Positions 18,734 to 28,935 of a stretch of DNA of 64,000 nucleotides are shown piece after piece. The stretch's first letter is position 1. Every line of letters starts with the position of its first letter. The DNA comes from Neobacillus cucumis (GTDB lineage Bacteria > Bacillota > Bacilli > Bacillales_B > DSM-18226), in assembly GCF_023715505.1 (NCBI RefSeq), contig NZ_JAMBOH010000026.1, positions 1-64,000 of the forward strand. The letters run 5' to 3'. Below the pieces are notes generated by a model. That model was given only the letters and a program-made list of their open reading frames with translations. It searched no databases and had not been told where the DNA came from. The position numbers and the translations under genes were made by a program.

Positions 18734-19403
18734 GTTGTTGCCTCCAGTAACTTAAAATAGATGAAAACATCCGTTTTCCGTCATCTGTTCCGAGCCATTT
18801 GTGAACGGCACGTTCCGGATGGGGCATTAATCCTAAAACATTTCCTCTCTCGTTGATCACCCCTGCAATCTCAGAAATAGAACCATTTGGATTGGTCCCT
18901 TTATATCTGAAAACAATTTGATTGTTCTGCTCTAATTGTTCCAATGTCTCTTGGTCACAATAAAAATTACCATCGCCATGGGCAATGGGAATACGAATCG
19001 TTTCGCCTTCCTGATATTCTAATGTGAACGGAGTTTGGTTGTTTTCTACTTTTAAATCAATGGTGTCACAATGAAATTTCAAACGTTGATTTCTTCTTAA
19101 AGCGCCTGGCAATAACCCTGCTTCGGTTAGTATTTGAAATCCATTACAGACACCAAGGACCAATTTTCCCTCTTCCGCTGCTATTTTCACCTGCTCCATG
19201 ACGGGAGACAGACTCGCAACAGCACCTGGCCGCAAATAATCCCCGTAAGAGAAGCCTCCTGGGACAAGAATTGCATCATATTTGGATAGGTCCGTTTCTA
19301 GATGCCATACATATTCGACCGATTGTTCAATCGTATCTAAAACCGCTTTATACATATCAATATCGCAATTTGAACCAGGAAAAACCAGTACAGCAAAATT
19401 CAA
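18720..19403 (-). CDS. purQ: Phosphoribosylformylglycinamidine synthase, glutaminase subunit
   Basis: 227-aa class I glutamine amidotransferase supplying ammonia to PurL. Seen are [27 protein letters not shown], the nucleophile segment [14 protein letters not shown] (Cys near residue 86) and the triad end LMPHPERAV (His/Glu near 195). It lies 11 nt after purS and overlaps purL. The start has AAGGGGGAATTAAG upstream. Confidence 0.95.
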   Translation of the reverse strand: MNFAVLVFPGSNCDIDMYKAVLDTIEQSVEYVWHLETDLSKYDAILVPGGFSYGDYLRPGAVASLSPVMEQVKIAAEEGKLVLGVCNGFQILTEAGLLPGALRRNQRLKFHCDTIDLKVENNQTPFTLEYQEGETIRIPIAHGDGNFYCDQETLEQLEQNNQIVFRYKGTNPNGSISEIAGVINERGNVLGLMPHPERAVHKWLGTDDGKRMFSSILSYWRQQHGTA

Positions 19404-19414
19404 CTTAATTCCCC

Positions 19415-19669
19415 CTATCCTTCAATGTTGTTGAGGTCAAACCTAAAGTCTTCAATCACGGTATTGGCTAATAGCTTTTCACATATATCCCTCACTCGTT
19501 CTTCTGCCGCTTTTTGATCATCACTATTTATTTCTAGCTCCATGTATTTCCCTATGCGTACATCTCCCACCTCTTCATATCCAAGTGAATGCAGTGACTC
19601 CTGAACGGCATTCCCTTGTGGATCTAAAACACTTTCTCTCAGCGTTACGTATACAGTTGCTTTAAACAT
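19415..19669 (-). CDS. purS: Phosphoribosylformylglycinamidine synthase subunit PurS
   Basis: 84-aa structural subunit bridging PurL and PurQ. The sequence [40 protein letters not shown] and the ending [17 protein letters not shown] are typical. Overlaps the end of purC by 8 nt, so translation is probably coupled. The presence of purS confirms the Gram-positive/archaeal type of FGAM synthase. Confidence 0.95.
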   Translation of the reverse strand: MFKATVYVTLRESVLDPQGNAVQESLHSLGYEEVGDVRIGKYMELEINSDDQKAAEERVRDICEKLLANTVIEDFRFDLNNIEG

Positions 19670-20381
19670 TTACACTACCCCCGATTCTCCTTAATATTTC
19701 TTGATATGCTTCCTCGACGCTGCCTAAATCCCGTCTAAACCGATCTTTATCTAGCTTTTTCATTGTATCGGCATCCCAAAATCGGCACGTATCCGGGGAG
19801 ATTTCATCCGCTAAAATGATGGTCCCTGCTGGGGTTTTGCCAAACTCTAATTTAAAATCCACCAAGATAATATTTTTGTTCTGTAGGAATTCTTTTAGGA
19901 TTTCATTGATTTTTAGAGCTTGTTTTCGAATTTCAACTAATTCCTGTTCTGCAGCGAGACCAAGAATGTCAATATGATCATTGTTAATCATAGGGTCCCC
20001 TAACTCATCATTTTTGTAGTAAAATTCCACAATCGTCTTCGGGAGTTTCTTTCCTTCGTCCCATCCAAGCCTCTTTGCCAGTGATCCTGCCGCGATGTTT
20101 CGAACCACCACCTCAATGGGAATAATATCGACTTGTTGAACGATTTGTTCCGTTGCTGAAATTTTTTTAATAAAATGATTGTCTACCCCTTTTTCTTTCA
20201 GCAAACTAAGGAAAATAGAACTAATCTCGTTATTTAGCGTTCCCTTTCCTGCTATTTGTGCTTTTTTCTCCCCATTAAAGGCAGTCGCATCATCTTTATA
20301 TTCAATCCAATACGTTTCTGGTTCAGATGTTTTGAATACTTTTTTCGCTTTTCCTTCATAAAGCTGCTCTAGTTTTTCCAT
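19662..20381 (-). CDS. purC: Phosphoribosylaminoimidazole-succinocarboxamide synthase
   Basis: 239-aa SAICAR synthetase (joins aspartate to CAIR with ATP). Seen are [10 protein letters not shown] (nucleotide-binding loop), [34 protein letters not shown] and [14 protein letters not shown]. Length is standard. The start has AAGGAGTAACCCATA upstream. The 72-nt gap to purK is where purB would lie in B. subtilis; no purB trace is visible. Confidence 0.95.
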   Translation of the reverse strand: MEKLEQLYEGKAKKVFKTSEPETYWIEYKDDATAFNGEKKAQIAGKGTLNNEISSIFLSLLKEKGVDNHFIKKISATEQIVQQVDIIPIEVVVRNIAAGSLAKRLGWDEGKKLPKTIVEFYYKNDELGDPMINNDHIDILGLAAEQELVEIRKQALKINEILKEFLQNKNIILVDFKLEFGKTPAGTIILADEISPDTCRFWDADTMKKLDKDRFRRDLGSVEEAYQEILRRIGGSVNV

Positions 20382-20453
20382 TATGGGTTACTCCTTCATT
20401 CACCTGTCTAATAATTTTAAAAAGAAAATACTAATACGGCTTATGTGGATCCT

Positions 20454-21581
20454 TTAGGTCCAAATATTAAGATCCTTTATTTGCTGGTCCACTTGTTCGA
20501 TTGATGAACCTAAAAAATTGATATGGCCCATTTTTCTATTTTCTACACTTTCCTTCTTACCGTATAAATGCAGCTTGGCTGTTGGAGGAAGCTGATTGAT
20601 TTTAGTATGCACTTCCCTTAAATGTTGACCTAAGATATTCACCATAATAATCGGGCTTAAGAGGGTAGTATCTCCTAAAGGCAGTCCACATATGGCCCGT
20701 ATATGCTGTTCAAATTGTGATGTTATACAAGCATCCATTGAATAATGTCCAGAATTATGTGGTCTGGGTGCTAACTCATTCACGATGATTTCTCCATCAT
20801 TGGTAAGAAACATTTCTATGGCAATTAAACCGATTACTTGTAATGACTCAGCCACTTTTAATGAGATTTTTTTCGCTTTCTCTTGTTGCTCAACAGTGAT
20901 TCTTGCAGGAACGATAGACTGATGCAGGATATTATTGACATGTATATTTTCAGCAACTGGAAAAGTCTTTGTCTGCCCTTGTAAATTTCGGGCAACAATG
21001 ACCGATAATTCTTTCGAAAAGGGAATAAACTTTTCAATAATCATGTCTTTCCCCGCATTTTCCCAAGTCTCAATCGCATTTGGAATATCATCCCTGCTTT
21101 TTATTATCCATTGCCCTTTTCCATCGTACCCCCCGGTAGCTGTTTTCATAATGGAAGGAAAACCAAAACAATCAACGGCTTTATGTATATCATTTTCAGA
21201 TTCTATGACCAAGAAAGGTGCGACAGGCACATTATAGAAATTCAACGTTGATTTTTCACGGATCCTGTTTTGTGTTATTTGTAATAGTTCGCTTCCTTGT
21301 GGGACAAAGGATGAATTTTCTAACAAGGAAGTCACATTTGAATCGACGTTTTCAAATTCGTACGTAATAACATCTGAGGAATCGGCTAATTCCTTTGCAG
21401 CCTTGAGATCTGAAAAGGAACTTATTATTTGTTGATCCGCTGCTTGCCCACATGGAGAGTCTGGCGTCGGATCCAGGGTAATAAAGCGATATCCCATGTT
21501 TCTCCCGGCAATTGAAATCATCCTTCCTAATTGCCCTCCGCCTAGGATGCCAATGGTTGAACCCGGTTTAATTACTTCCAC
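20454..21581 (-). CDS. purK: N5-carboxyaminoimidazole ribonucleotide synthase
   Basis: 375-aa ATP-grasp enzyme that carboxylates AIR with bicarbonate. Seen are IGILGGGQLGRMISIA, KTATGGYDGKGQW, IIEKFIPFSKELSVIVARN and NELAPRPHNSGHYSMDAC. The start is taken as GTG, because AAGGGGG sits 7 nt upstream; a TTG 18 nt earlier would include this site. PurK normally works with PurE (mutase), which is absent here and must be supplied from another locus. First gene of the minus-strand purine cluster, divergent from purF. Confidence 0.95.
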   Translation of the reverse strand: MEVIKPGSTIGILGGGQLGRMISIAGRNMGYRFITLDPTPDSPCGQAADQQIISSFSDLKAAKELADSSDVITYEFENVDSNVTSLLENSSFVPQGSELLQITQNRIREKSTLNFYNVPVAPFLVIESENDIHKAVDCFGFPSIMKTATGGYDGKGQWIIKSRDDIPNAIETWENAGKDMIIEKFIPFSKELSVIVARNLQGQTKTFPVAENIHVNNILHQSIVPARITVEQQEKAKKISLKVAESLQVIGLIAIEMFLTNDGEIIVNELAPRPHNSGHYSMDACITSQFEQHIRAICGLPLGDTTLLSPIIMVNILGQHLREVHTKINQLPPTAKLHLYGKKESVENRKMGHINFLGSSIEQVDQQIKDLNIWT

Positions 21582-21790
21582 AGTGTTTCCCCCTTTCAAA
21601 CAACAAAAATTCTTGTGTATTTTAATCTTTTAATGATTTTAGATTATCCTGAATCACCCACCTTTAATTAATAACTCGAAAACTTTTAAGCTTTGAGCAG
21701 CCAAAACAGGCGAACTAGGAAATGAATAAAAAAGGATAGAAATTTCCTCTTTGCCAAAAATAAGGGAATGAAATTATGGGAGGAAGACAA

Positions 21791-23170
21791 ATGGATACAG
21801 GAATGCAGGAGAAATGCGGAGTATTTGGAGTTTTTAATCATCCTAAAGCGTCCGATTTAACTTATTACGGACTTCATGCCCTTCAACACCGCGGTCAGGA
21901 GAGCGCAGGAATTGTGGTGAGTGACGGGAAGTCATTTAGGCATCACAGAGGAATGGGGTTAGTTACTCAAGTATTTTCACGCGAGATTCTTGATGGATTA
22001 AGCGGAAATATGGCCATTGGTCATGTACGATATTCCACTTCCGGTGCTAGTTTATTGCAAAATGCACAGCCCCTCGTCTTTAAATATAGTGAGGGTGATT
22101 TGGCCGTGGCCCATAACGGGAACCTGGTGAATGCTGCTATCGAACGGAAGGTTCTCCAGCAACAAGGTGCCATCTTTCAGACAACAACAGATACGGAAAT
22201 TATCGCTCACCTTATTGCCCGTTCCAGTAAAAAATATTTTGAAAAAGCTGGACCTGAAGTGCTTAAGCGGATTGATGGTTCATTTGCATTGCTTATCATG
22301 ACAGATAAACAAATGCTTGTTGCCTTGGATCGACATGGGTTACGACCTTTAAGCCTCGGAAAAATTGGTGAATCTATTATCGCCGCTTCCGAAACCTGTG
22401 CTTTAGAGGCGGTTGATGCCAAGTTTTGGAGGGATGTCGAGCCGGGAGAATGGATTCTTATTGATGAAAAAGGTATTCAAACAGGCAGATTTGCCGAAAA
22501 AGGCGATATTTCCCTTTGTTCCTTTGAATTTGTTTATTTTGCCCGTCCAGATAGTGTCATTCATGGTAGAAGTGTTTTATCCATCCGGAAAGAATTAGGC
22601 CAAATCCTTGCAAAAGAACATCCGACACAAGCAGATGTGGTTGTGGCCGTTCCGGAATCAAGCGTCCCTGCAGCCATGGGTTTTGCCCAACAATCGGGTA
22701 TTCCCTATGAAATGGGTATCATTAAAAACCCTTACGCAGGCCGTTCTTTTATTGAACCGACCCAGGAACTGCGGGACCTGGCCGTTCGTCTAAAATTAAG
22801 TGCCGTCAGGGAAATTCTCAAGGATAAGCGAGTTGTGCTTGTAGATGATTCGATTGTTCGTGGAACAACCAGTAAGCGTATTGTTCAATTGATTCGTCAA
22901 GCAGGTGCCAAGGAGGTCCATGTACGAATAAGTTCCCCTATGGTCAAAAATCCTTGTTTTTATGGAGTGGATATGCCAACAAAAGAGGAACTTTTTGCTA
23001 ATATGCATGAGCATGAACGTGCGATGGGAAAAGTGATTGGTGCAGATTCATTAGCCTTTTTAAGTACCGAAGGGTTATTGGAGGCTGTAGATGTAGATTT
23101 AGCAGACACAAGCAGCAGATGTATCGCCTGTTTTAGTGGGGCTTATCCAACTAAATTGTATTTGAAGTAA
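21791..23170 (+). CDS. purF: Amidophosphoribosyltransferase
   Basis: 459-aa precursor of the committing enzyme of purine synthesis (PRPP + glutamine to phosphoribosylamine). The N-terminal glutaminase begins CGVFGVFNHP after an 8-residue propeptide (MDTGMQEK) that must be removed to expose the catalytic Cys. The PRTase loop is VVLVDDSIVRGTTSKR. Four cysteines fit the Bacillus 4Fe-4S ligands: SLCSFEF, KNPCFYG and CIAC. The start is the second ATG, since GGAGG overlaps the first ATG at 21776 and is well spaced for 21791. The gene is inverted relative to the rest of the cluster, with its own terminator. Confidence 0.95.
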   Translation: MDTGMQEKCGVFGVFNHPKASDLTYYGLHALQHRGQESAGIVVSDGKSFRHHRGMGLVTQVFSREILDGLSGNMAIGHVRYSTSGASLLQNAQPLVFKYSEGDLAVAHNGNLVNAAIERKVLQQQGAIFQTTTDTEIIAHLIARSSKKYFEKAGPEVLKRIDGSFALLIMTDKQMLVALDRHGLRPLSLGKIGESIIAASETCALEAVDAKFWRDVEPGEWILIDEKGIQTGRFAEKGDISLCSFEFVYFARPDSVIHGRSVLSIRKELGQILAKEHPTQADVVVAVPESSVPAAMGFAQQSGIPYEMGIIKNPYAGRSFIEPTQELRDLAVRLKLSAVREILKDKRVVLVDDSIVRGTTSKRIVQLIRQAGAKEVHVRISSPMVKNPCFYGVDMPTKEELFANMHEHERAMGKVIGADSLAFLSTEGLLEAVDVDLADTSSRCIACFSGAYPTKLYLK

Positions 23171-23211
23171 TACACTAACGGACACTTTAATTTAATCAAG
23201 CTACTTTTGAC

Positions 23212-23239
23212 AGGGAATCACACCCAGGGTGCATTCCCT
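23212..23239 (+). terminator. Terminator of purF
   Basis: AGGGAAT..CACCC pairs with GGTG.ATTCCCT, followed by TTTATTATT. It lies about 40 nt after the purF stop. Confidence 0.65.
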
Positions 23240-23285
23240 TTATTATTCATATATGATAATTGACTTCCCGATTGTTTCGATAACA

Positions 23286-23325
23286 AAAAATCCGAAATCC
23301 TTGCAAAAAGCAAGACTTCGGATTT
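23286..23325 (-). terminator. Terminator of the Rieske oxygenase subunit genes
   Basis: On the minus strand AAATCCGAAG.CTTGC pairs with GCAAG.ATTTCGGATTT, followed by T6. It lies about 70 nt after the beta-subunit stop. Confidence 0.8.
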
Positions 23326-23393
23326 ACTCTATTTATGAGACTTCTCAAAAACGATTAAGACAAAAATACAAAATAATAGTTTTCGGAATCTAA

Positions 23394-23918
23394 CTATAAG
23401 AACATACTCATATTCATCGTCGTAATAACAGTCTGATCAGGAAAAATGGTCCGTGAAACAATTTTAAATTCATTATTAACCTTCCGAATAATATCATTTC
23501 TCTCACCAAACAGTTCTTCAATTACATGTGTAGACCCTCTGCTCCTTTTATATAAGAAATAACTAATGACCTTAAATTCATTGGGAGCCTCAGTCGGTTC
23601 AACGACAATGTTTGAGATAAAATGACGCTGCCGTGTTGCCGGATTTTCCACCCAAGCTGATTTTGTATACAATCGATTAACCCGTGTAGTAAGTGAAAGC
23701 TTCGTTTCTTCATAAAAGGACGAATCACTAGCAATATCATTAACTCCAACACCTTCTACCGTTTCTCTTAGTGGCATACGATATTCGATTTCATCAGCCA
23801 ACAATTCGAGCCATTCTTTATATTTTCGGTGATCTAAAAGATAAGCCTCCTTATAAAGAAAACGAGTAATTTCTAATTCCACCTCAGGAGAGATTCTCAT
23901 TTGCACGTTGGAATCCAT
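23394..23918 (-). CDS. Aromatic ring-hydroxylating dioxygenase, beta subunit
   Basis: 174-aa SnoaL/NTF2-fold small subunit of a Rieske oxygenase. Typical segments are ITRFLYKEAYLLDHRKYKEWL near residues 15-36, EIEYRMPLR, and a middle part around ATRQRHFISNIVVEP. It is structural and has no cofactor. It starts 1 nt after the alpha-subunit stop, so the pair is co-translated. Resembles small subunits of benzoate, biphenyl or anthranilate-type oxygenases, but the substrate cannot be read from it. Confidence 0.85.
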   Translation of the reverse strand: MDSNVQMRISPEVELEITRFLYKEAYLLDHRKYKEWLELLADEIEYRMPLRETVEGVGVNDIASDSSFYEETKLSLTTRVNRLYTKSAWVENPATRQRHFISNIVVEPTEAPNEFKVISYFLYKRSRGSTHVIEELFGERNDIIRKVNNEFKIVSRTIFPDQTVITTMNMSMFL

Positions 23919-25283
23919 TTAAACTTCCTCCTTCACAAAGAGATCTTTTGAAATCAATTCAAGCCATTCTTCATGCATTTTTCTAGAGATCGCATCAAGA
24001 TAGCAGGTTGGATAAGCGGTTCCAGGACCTGGGAAATTTTCATCTGGTTCAATCCGGTTCATTCCCATTAAATAGTTGCTGACGTTGTTATAGCTTAATT
24101 CTTTATCACGCATCATCAATCCGCTGCTTACTTCGACAATTCGTGCCCATGTTTCCGTATCATCCTGCTCAAGTGTTCCGGTCGGACCAAATGATCCTAA
24201 ATAACCTTTATAAGCTGCTTCCTTATATTCCTTCGGAGCCGCTTTATCAATAAAGAACCAGCACCATACCTCTACTTTATCAGGTCCCATCGGTCTCCAT
24301 AGCCGGAAATTCAAATAATTATGCAAATGTCCTTCTGTCCCATGAATCGGACTGACAAAGGAAAGATTTGGATACACGCCGCCAACAAAAACCGTCACTC
24401 TTGAAAGAATGTCATATTGTTCCGGAGTTACGTTTTTCTTGAACATCGGCCACATCGATTCAGGAGTTCCCTGAAATGGCACTCTAGCTTGCCCTGTTTT
24501 AGATGTGATCACATTAATTCCATGTGCATGGTCCATGACTACCTGGTGTCCGTAACCCGCATAAAGTGGGTCTTCTGGACTTATTCCCATTTCAACGGTA
24601 GAACGATGAGTGGTTTGGACATGGTAGGGGTCAGCAGCAAAGTTTTCCGCCGTTGCCTTCCAATTCGCTTTTGCTACCCAGCGCTGTGGCAGCCCAATGA
24701 CTTCCATTCCACCATCACTTCTGCCCATCATCATATCTAAATACCACTTCATATCACCTAAGAAATCTACAAGACCTTCAGCATTTGGATCAAGGTTTCC
24801 AAAAATCATCCCCTGGTAAATGCCAATCTGCGGGACTTTACGCAGTCCCCACTCGGATTTATCCATTTCTTCACCATACACTTTATTTCCAGCGACGATG
24901 CCGATTAAATCCCCATCAAGATTAAAGCTCCAGCCATGATATGGACAAGTGAAAGACTTTTTGTTTCCCCGGTCCGCCGTGCAAAGCTGCGTTCCACGAT
25001 GTGTACAAGAGTTAAGATAAGCGTTAATTTCACCATTGCGATTTTTTACGAGAAGAATTGGATCATTTACCATCCACCTTGTCACATAGCTGCCAGGCTC
25101 TTTTAACTCCGATTCATGTCCAAGAAATTGCCATGTATGCCCATATATTTTTTCAATTTCCAGTTCATAAAGATCCGGATCTGTGACGACCCACTGTGGC
25201 AGCAGTCCTTGCTCCATTTTTTCTTTTAATAGCTGGAACGCTCTTTCATCCAATGTCTTTCTAAACAATTGCATTTTATTCAT
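23919..25283 (-). CDS. Rieske aromatic ring-hydroxylating dioxygenase, alpha subunit
   Basis: 454-aa catalytic subunit. The Rieske [2Fe-2S] motif CTHRGTQLC...CPYHGW lies near residues 91-116. The mononuclear Fe(II) facial triad is ENFAADPYHVQTTH near 210-225, with the third acidic ligand expected in the C-terminal half. Adds both atoms of O2 to an aromatic ring to give a cis-dihydrodiol. No ferredoxin or reductase gene is found anywhere in the window, so electrons must come from a chain encoded elsewhere. The start has GAAGGAGGAATGA upstream. A terminator separates it from the MFS gene, so it has its own promoter. Confidence 0.9.
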   Translation of the reverse strand: MNKMQLFRKTLDERAFQLLKEKMEQGLLPQWVVTDPDLYELEIEKIYGHTWQFLGHESELKEPGSYVTRWMVNDPILLVKNRNGEINAYLNSCTHRGTQLCTADRGNKKSFTCPYHGWSFNLDGDLIGIVAGNKVYGEEMDKSEWGLRKVPQIGIYQGMIFGNLDPNAEGLVDFLGDMKWYLDMMMGRSDGGMEVIGLPQRWVAKANWKATAENFAADPYHVQTTHRSTVEMGISPEDPLYAGYGHQVVMDHAHGINVITSKTGQARVPFQGTPESMWPMFKKNVTPEQYDILSRVTVFVGGVYPNLSFVSPIHGTEGHLHNYLNFRLWRPMGPDKVEVWCWFFIDKAAPKEYKEAAYKGYLGSFGPTGTLEQDDTETWARIVEVSSGLMMRDKELSYNNVSNYLMGMNRIEPDENFPGPGTAYPTCYLDAISRKMHEEWLELISKDLFVKEEV

Positions 25284-25410
25284 TCCTCCTTCACTTTAAA
25301 GTGAAAAAAATTTTATAGTAAGGTAATGAGCCTATGCTACTCATGAACTGATTATTTAAACTTTTCTGATTATGTAAAATCACACCTACTATCCTTTTTA
25401 AAAATGAACC

Positions 25411-25456
25411 AGCCCCCGTCTTTTATCCTTTGAAAAAGACGAGGCGGTTTTTATCC
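25411..25456 (-). terminator. Terminator of the MFS transporter gene
   Basis: On the minus strand AAACCGCC.CGTCTTTT pairs with AAAAGACGGGGGCTGGTT, followed by CATTTTTAAAAA. It lies 16 nt after the MFS stop. Confidence 0.75.
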
Positions 25457-25471
25457 TGCTTAGTTTACCGT

Positions 25472-26932
25472 TTATTTCTCAACAGTTAAGCTCATTTGCG
25501 TGGAGACTCCTCTGTTGACGCATAACACAAGGATACAGCTGGCTGCAAGGAGAACACCATCCAACAACAGCGGCGCTCCCCAGCTGCCTGTACTATCACG
25601 GAGAACACCTGAAACAACAGGAGAGAGAACAGCACCGATCTCCGAGATAAAATTGAACATCCCGAAAGCAGCACCCCGATTATTTTCAGGGGCAATTTCA
25701 GCATTTAAAGCATGCGACACTGGCTGAAGGGCAAAGAAGAATAACCCAGATACAAAAAGGATGATCGACATGATGACAGGATTGTTATGACCCGTCATTA
25801 CGTAGGCAGCAAATATAAAAATTGATACTGTTAGTAATGCAGTCATAACGGCTAATACATTACGCCTGCCATTTTCCGTTCCAGCTACCATATCTGAAAT
25901 CTTTCCTCCAATGGGGAAGCCAACAATTCCAGCAATACCATTAAAGGAAGCAACCAACGCGGCAGCAACGAGCGCTCCGCCGCCAAAATCCTTCACAATC
26001 GATACCGACCAATAACCATACAGCCACAAGTGCCAAATAACCGGAATAAAGGAAACGTAAAGGAAAATTAAGTTTTTATTGGCTAAAACAGGACGAATTT
26101 CAGATTTCCGTGTCTTGTAAAGGAAAACAATAAAGAGCGGACAAAGACAGACTAAAATAAAAGCAATGGAAATATCGGATAACCCCATTTTTAGTGCAGC
26201 AAAGTAAATGCCCATAATGATGACAACGAAAACAGCTGCATACTTCAACATTAAAAGAAATGCACTTCCATACACTTCTTTGACTGCCGGAGATTCTGGG
26301 TTCATTTTCTGAACAGATGCAGTTAAAGGTTTCATATATTTAAAAATTAGGAGTGAAGCGATTAAAGTTATTACACCGAGAATGATAAAAGGAGAACGCC
26401 ATGCCTCTTTACCCATCACTGGTTCCATCGCGTTGAGAAGGAGCGGGACACCGAGAGTCGCAACAGTTAGTCCAACCGAAAGTCCGGTAATGACGACACC
26501 CATTCCAAGCCCGACTTTTTCCTTTGGTGAATGATAGACAATATAGGAACGGTCATTCGAATAAAAGACCCCTTCTCCCAATCCCAATAACACACGTAAA
26601 AGAACAAACAGGATTAAGCCCGTGATAAACCCTGTGAATAGGGTCGTAATCCCTGCCCATACAATACTTAAAACCACAACTGTCCGGTGCCCAAATTTAT
26701 CACCAATGGAACCGCCAGGATATTGGTTCATCATAAAACCGGCGAAGAATAAACTGCCGATTAATCCCCCTAATCCATGTGGATTTGGTACGTTTGACAG
26801 GAAAGACACCTTATTGTCAATCATCCATGTAATGACAGGTCCGGTTGCTGTCCGGTCAATATAGGAAACAAACCAGCCTAAAAACAGCATTGCCCAAATA
26901 GTATGATAGCGCTGCCAGCCCTTTTTCTTCAT
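25472..26932 (-). CDS. MFS transporter (anion:cation symporter-like)
   Basis: 486-aa major facilitator protein with 12 predicted membrane helices. The segments WAMLFLGWFVSYIDRTATGP in helix 1 and DKFGHRTVVVLSI (the family motif A after helix 2) fit the anion:cation symporter group, which imports organic acids such as phthalate, hexuronates and hydroxybenzoates. It sits between the ThDP enzyme and the Rieske oxygenase, so an aromatic acid is the likely cargo. The start has AAGGAGGATAACGC upstream. Confidence 0.8.
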   Translation of the reverse strand: MKKKGWQRYHTIWAMLFLGWFVSYIDRTATGPVITWMIDNKVSFLSNVPNPHGLGGLIGSLFFAGFMMNQYPGGSIGDKFGHRTVVVLSIVWAGITTLFTGFITGLILFVLLRVLLGLGEGVFYSNDRSYIVYHSPKEKVGLGMGVVITGLSVGLTVATLGVPLLLNAMEPVMGKEAWRSPFIILGVITLIASLLIFKYMKPLTASVQKMNPESPAVKEVYGSAFLLMLKYAAVFVVIIMGIYFAALKMGLSDISIAFILVCLCPLFIVFLYKTRKSEIRPVLANKNLIFLYVSFIPVIWHLWLYGYWSVSIVKDFGGGALVAAALVASFNGIAGIVGFPIGGKISDMVAGTENGRRNVLAVMTALLTVSIFIFAAYVMTGHNNPVIMSIILFVSGLFFFALQPVSHALNAEIAPENNRGAAFGMFNFISEIGAVLSPVVSGVLRDSTGSWGAPLLLDGVLLAASCILVLCVNRGVSTQMSLTVEK

Positions 26933-27068
26933 GCGTTATCCTCCTTATTTTTGAATATAGATTTTTTTTGAATATCCCTTTATATTTGGAAATATAGCCT
27001 TAAACATAGGCATTTTTATTTGCATGTTGACCCCATTTAGAAAAGACTTGAACACAAAAGTTCAGATC

Positions 27069-28853
27069 TTATAGTTGCTGATGGGACACATTCTGCAGCC
27101 GTACATCTAATACAGCCGATCTCCCGCTTTTGACAATCTCGATTGCCTTGACTAGGCTTTCCATCAGTTCCTCTGGTTTTTCAATAATTTGAGCATAGGC
27201 TCCGCCGGCCGCTTCGGCTACCTTTGATAAATCCGCCACAGGGTCGAAATTCACCCAAAATTGATCGGTTTGACTGGCAATCCCATTTGGATGTACACCC
27301 AATGTTGACATCCTAGGCGCCCCCCAGCCATGATTGTTATAAATCACCGTTAAGAATGGAACGTTATATTTTCTTGAGATCCAGTGGACAGGTGTAGGAT
27401 TACTGAAAATGTATGTCCCATCTCCTGTGAGATTGACAATCATTTTATCTGGAGCTGCCAGCTTAGCACCAATGGCGGCGCCACCGTGCCAACCCAGTGA
27501 GCTTGCCCCACTTCCAAATAGCGTTGCAGGCGTATTCCGTGGAAGGTGTTTGGAAACAACATCATAATTCGTAATAGACTCCGTCATCACAATCGTGTTT
27601 TCATCAATAGCCTCGCGAATACAGGCTGTTAAATACTGGGGTGTAATGATGTCTGGGTTCTGTAAATTCTCATTCTCTTTCCATTCCTTTCTTTGTTTCG
27701 AATGGATATTAGCTATTTTGAGATAGCGCTCAGAAATTTTCACTTGATTTATATCATTGACACTATCAATATAGGAATTCAACTGCTGAAGAGCCACAAA
27801 TGAATCCGCTTTAAAGAAGCTCTCAGACGGAATGTACCAAAGTGGTGTTTTCTCTTTTAATGGATCTACGTCAATATATGAGATCGCGCATCCTTCAGCA
27901 GGCTTATTGACTAATGGAATCCAAGGAATATCGCTATCAATGACCAGAATAAAGTCAGCTTGACTTAATAATTCATTTTGAACAGGAGCATTCCATTGAT
28001 ACCCTACATGCATCGGATGGTCAGCGGGAAAATTCACATAGTTTGGTACGGACTCCAATACCGGAATCGCTAACTTCTCGCTAAGCTTGACCAACTCCGA
28101 AACCGCGTCCGTATTTCGGCCAAGGTAGGAAGTGACAATTAAAGGATGTTCGGCTTTGAATAGATTCTTGGCAAGTTTTACTACATCGTCTGGTGCAATT
28201 GCACACGAAGAAAGTGGTTTCCAGCCACGATAATCAACTACTGGAGGTTCCATTTCTGCTTCCAACACCTCACGGGGTGCCATTAAATAGACGGGTCCCT
28301 TTGGATCACTCTCTGCTATTTGCAGCGCCCGCTGAACCAGCTGCTTTACATTTTTCCCTGACCGGATTTCATTGTCATATTTAACATATTCCCGTACAAT
28401 CCCTCGCTGGTCAAATACATCCTGGAGCCAGTGAATATGTTCATTCCGGCTTCCTAAAAGTTCCCCCTCCTGCGTAAATGGCGAAGCTCCTGCAAGAATA
28501 AATACTGGTACTCTTCCTCTGGCCGCATTATGTATGGCCCCGCCCATGTTTTGGGTTCCACATTCGACATGTACAAAAACAGCCTGGGGTTTTCCGCTAA
28601 CCTGTGCAAATCCATGTGCAGCACTTAAGGCAACCATTTCATGCGGGCATATGATCACTTGCGGGAATTCTTTGTTTTCCAATTGAGCCTGTGCCCAGCT
28701 TTCGATAATGGCCGGATGGTCACTTCCTAAGTTTGCGAAAATATAAGAAACGCCAGATTCTTGAAGCGCCTCCATTAAAGCGGAGGATGTTGTGTACTTG
28801 AAATTTTGGGCCTCTACTTGAGCTAATGCCATAGAAGTTTTTTCACTAGACAT
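27069..28853 (-). CDS. Thiamine diphosphate-dependent enzyme (2-oxoacid decarboxylase/synthase-like)
   Basis: 594-aa three-domain ThDP enzyme. The catalytic Glu is in IICPHEMVALSAAHG near residue 65, the middle FAD/NAD-like domain covers about 210-350, and the ThDP/Mg motif runs from GDGTYIFSNP to IYNNHGWG near 475-505. Members include acetolactate synthase-like, benzoylformate decarboxylase-like and phenylpyruvate decarboxylase-like enzymes. Beside an aldehyde dehydrogenase and LysR regulator, decarboxylation of an aryl-2-oxoacid to an aldehyde is plausible (inference). The start is the ATG after AGGAGATGTGTTT; an upstream in-frame start at 28886 would include this site. Confidence 0.8.
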   Translation of the reverse strand: MSSEKTSMALAQVEAQNFKYTTSSALMEALQESGVSYIFANLGSDHPAIIESWAQAQLENKEFPQVIICPHEMVALSAAHGFAQVSGKPQAVFVHVECGTQNMGGAIHNAARGRVPVFILAGASPFTQEGELLGSRNEHIHWLQDVFDQRGIVREYVKYDNEIRSGKNVKQLVQRALQIAESDPKGPVYLMAPREVLEAEMEPPVVDYRGWKPLSSCAIAPDDVVKLAKNLFKAEHPLIVTSYLGRNTDAVSELVKLSEKLAIPVLESVPNYVNFPADHPMHVGYQWNAPVQNELLSQADFILVIDSDIPWIPLVNKPAEGCAISYIDVDPLKEKTPLWYIPSESFFKADSFVALQQLNSYIDSVNDINQVKISERYLKIANIHSKQRKEWKENENLQNPDIITPQYLTACIREAIDENTIVMTESITNYDVVSKHLPRNTPATLFGSGASSLGWHGGAAIGAKLAAPDKMIVNLTGDGTYIFSNPTPVHWISRKYNVPFLTVIYNNHGWGAPRMSTLGVHPNGIASQTDQFWVNFDPVADLSKVAEAAGGAYAQIIEKPEELMESLVKAIEIVKSGRSAVLDVRLQNVSHQQL

Positions 28854-28935
28854 AAACACATCTCCTGTCCTTAGATTAAAGTCCAAAATAACAATTGAGA
28901 ATATTTAGACTTTTAAAACTTTAATGCCATTATAT

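Noticed and set aside
21582..21790. Purine riboswitch or PurR boxes between purK and purF
   Set aside because: No conserved purine-aptamer core was found. CGAA-containing words (near 21687 and 21711) do not form the expected inverted PurBox pair.
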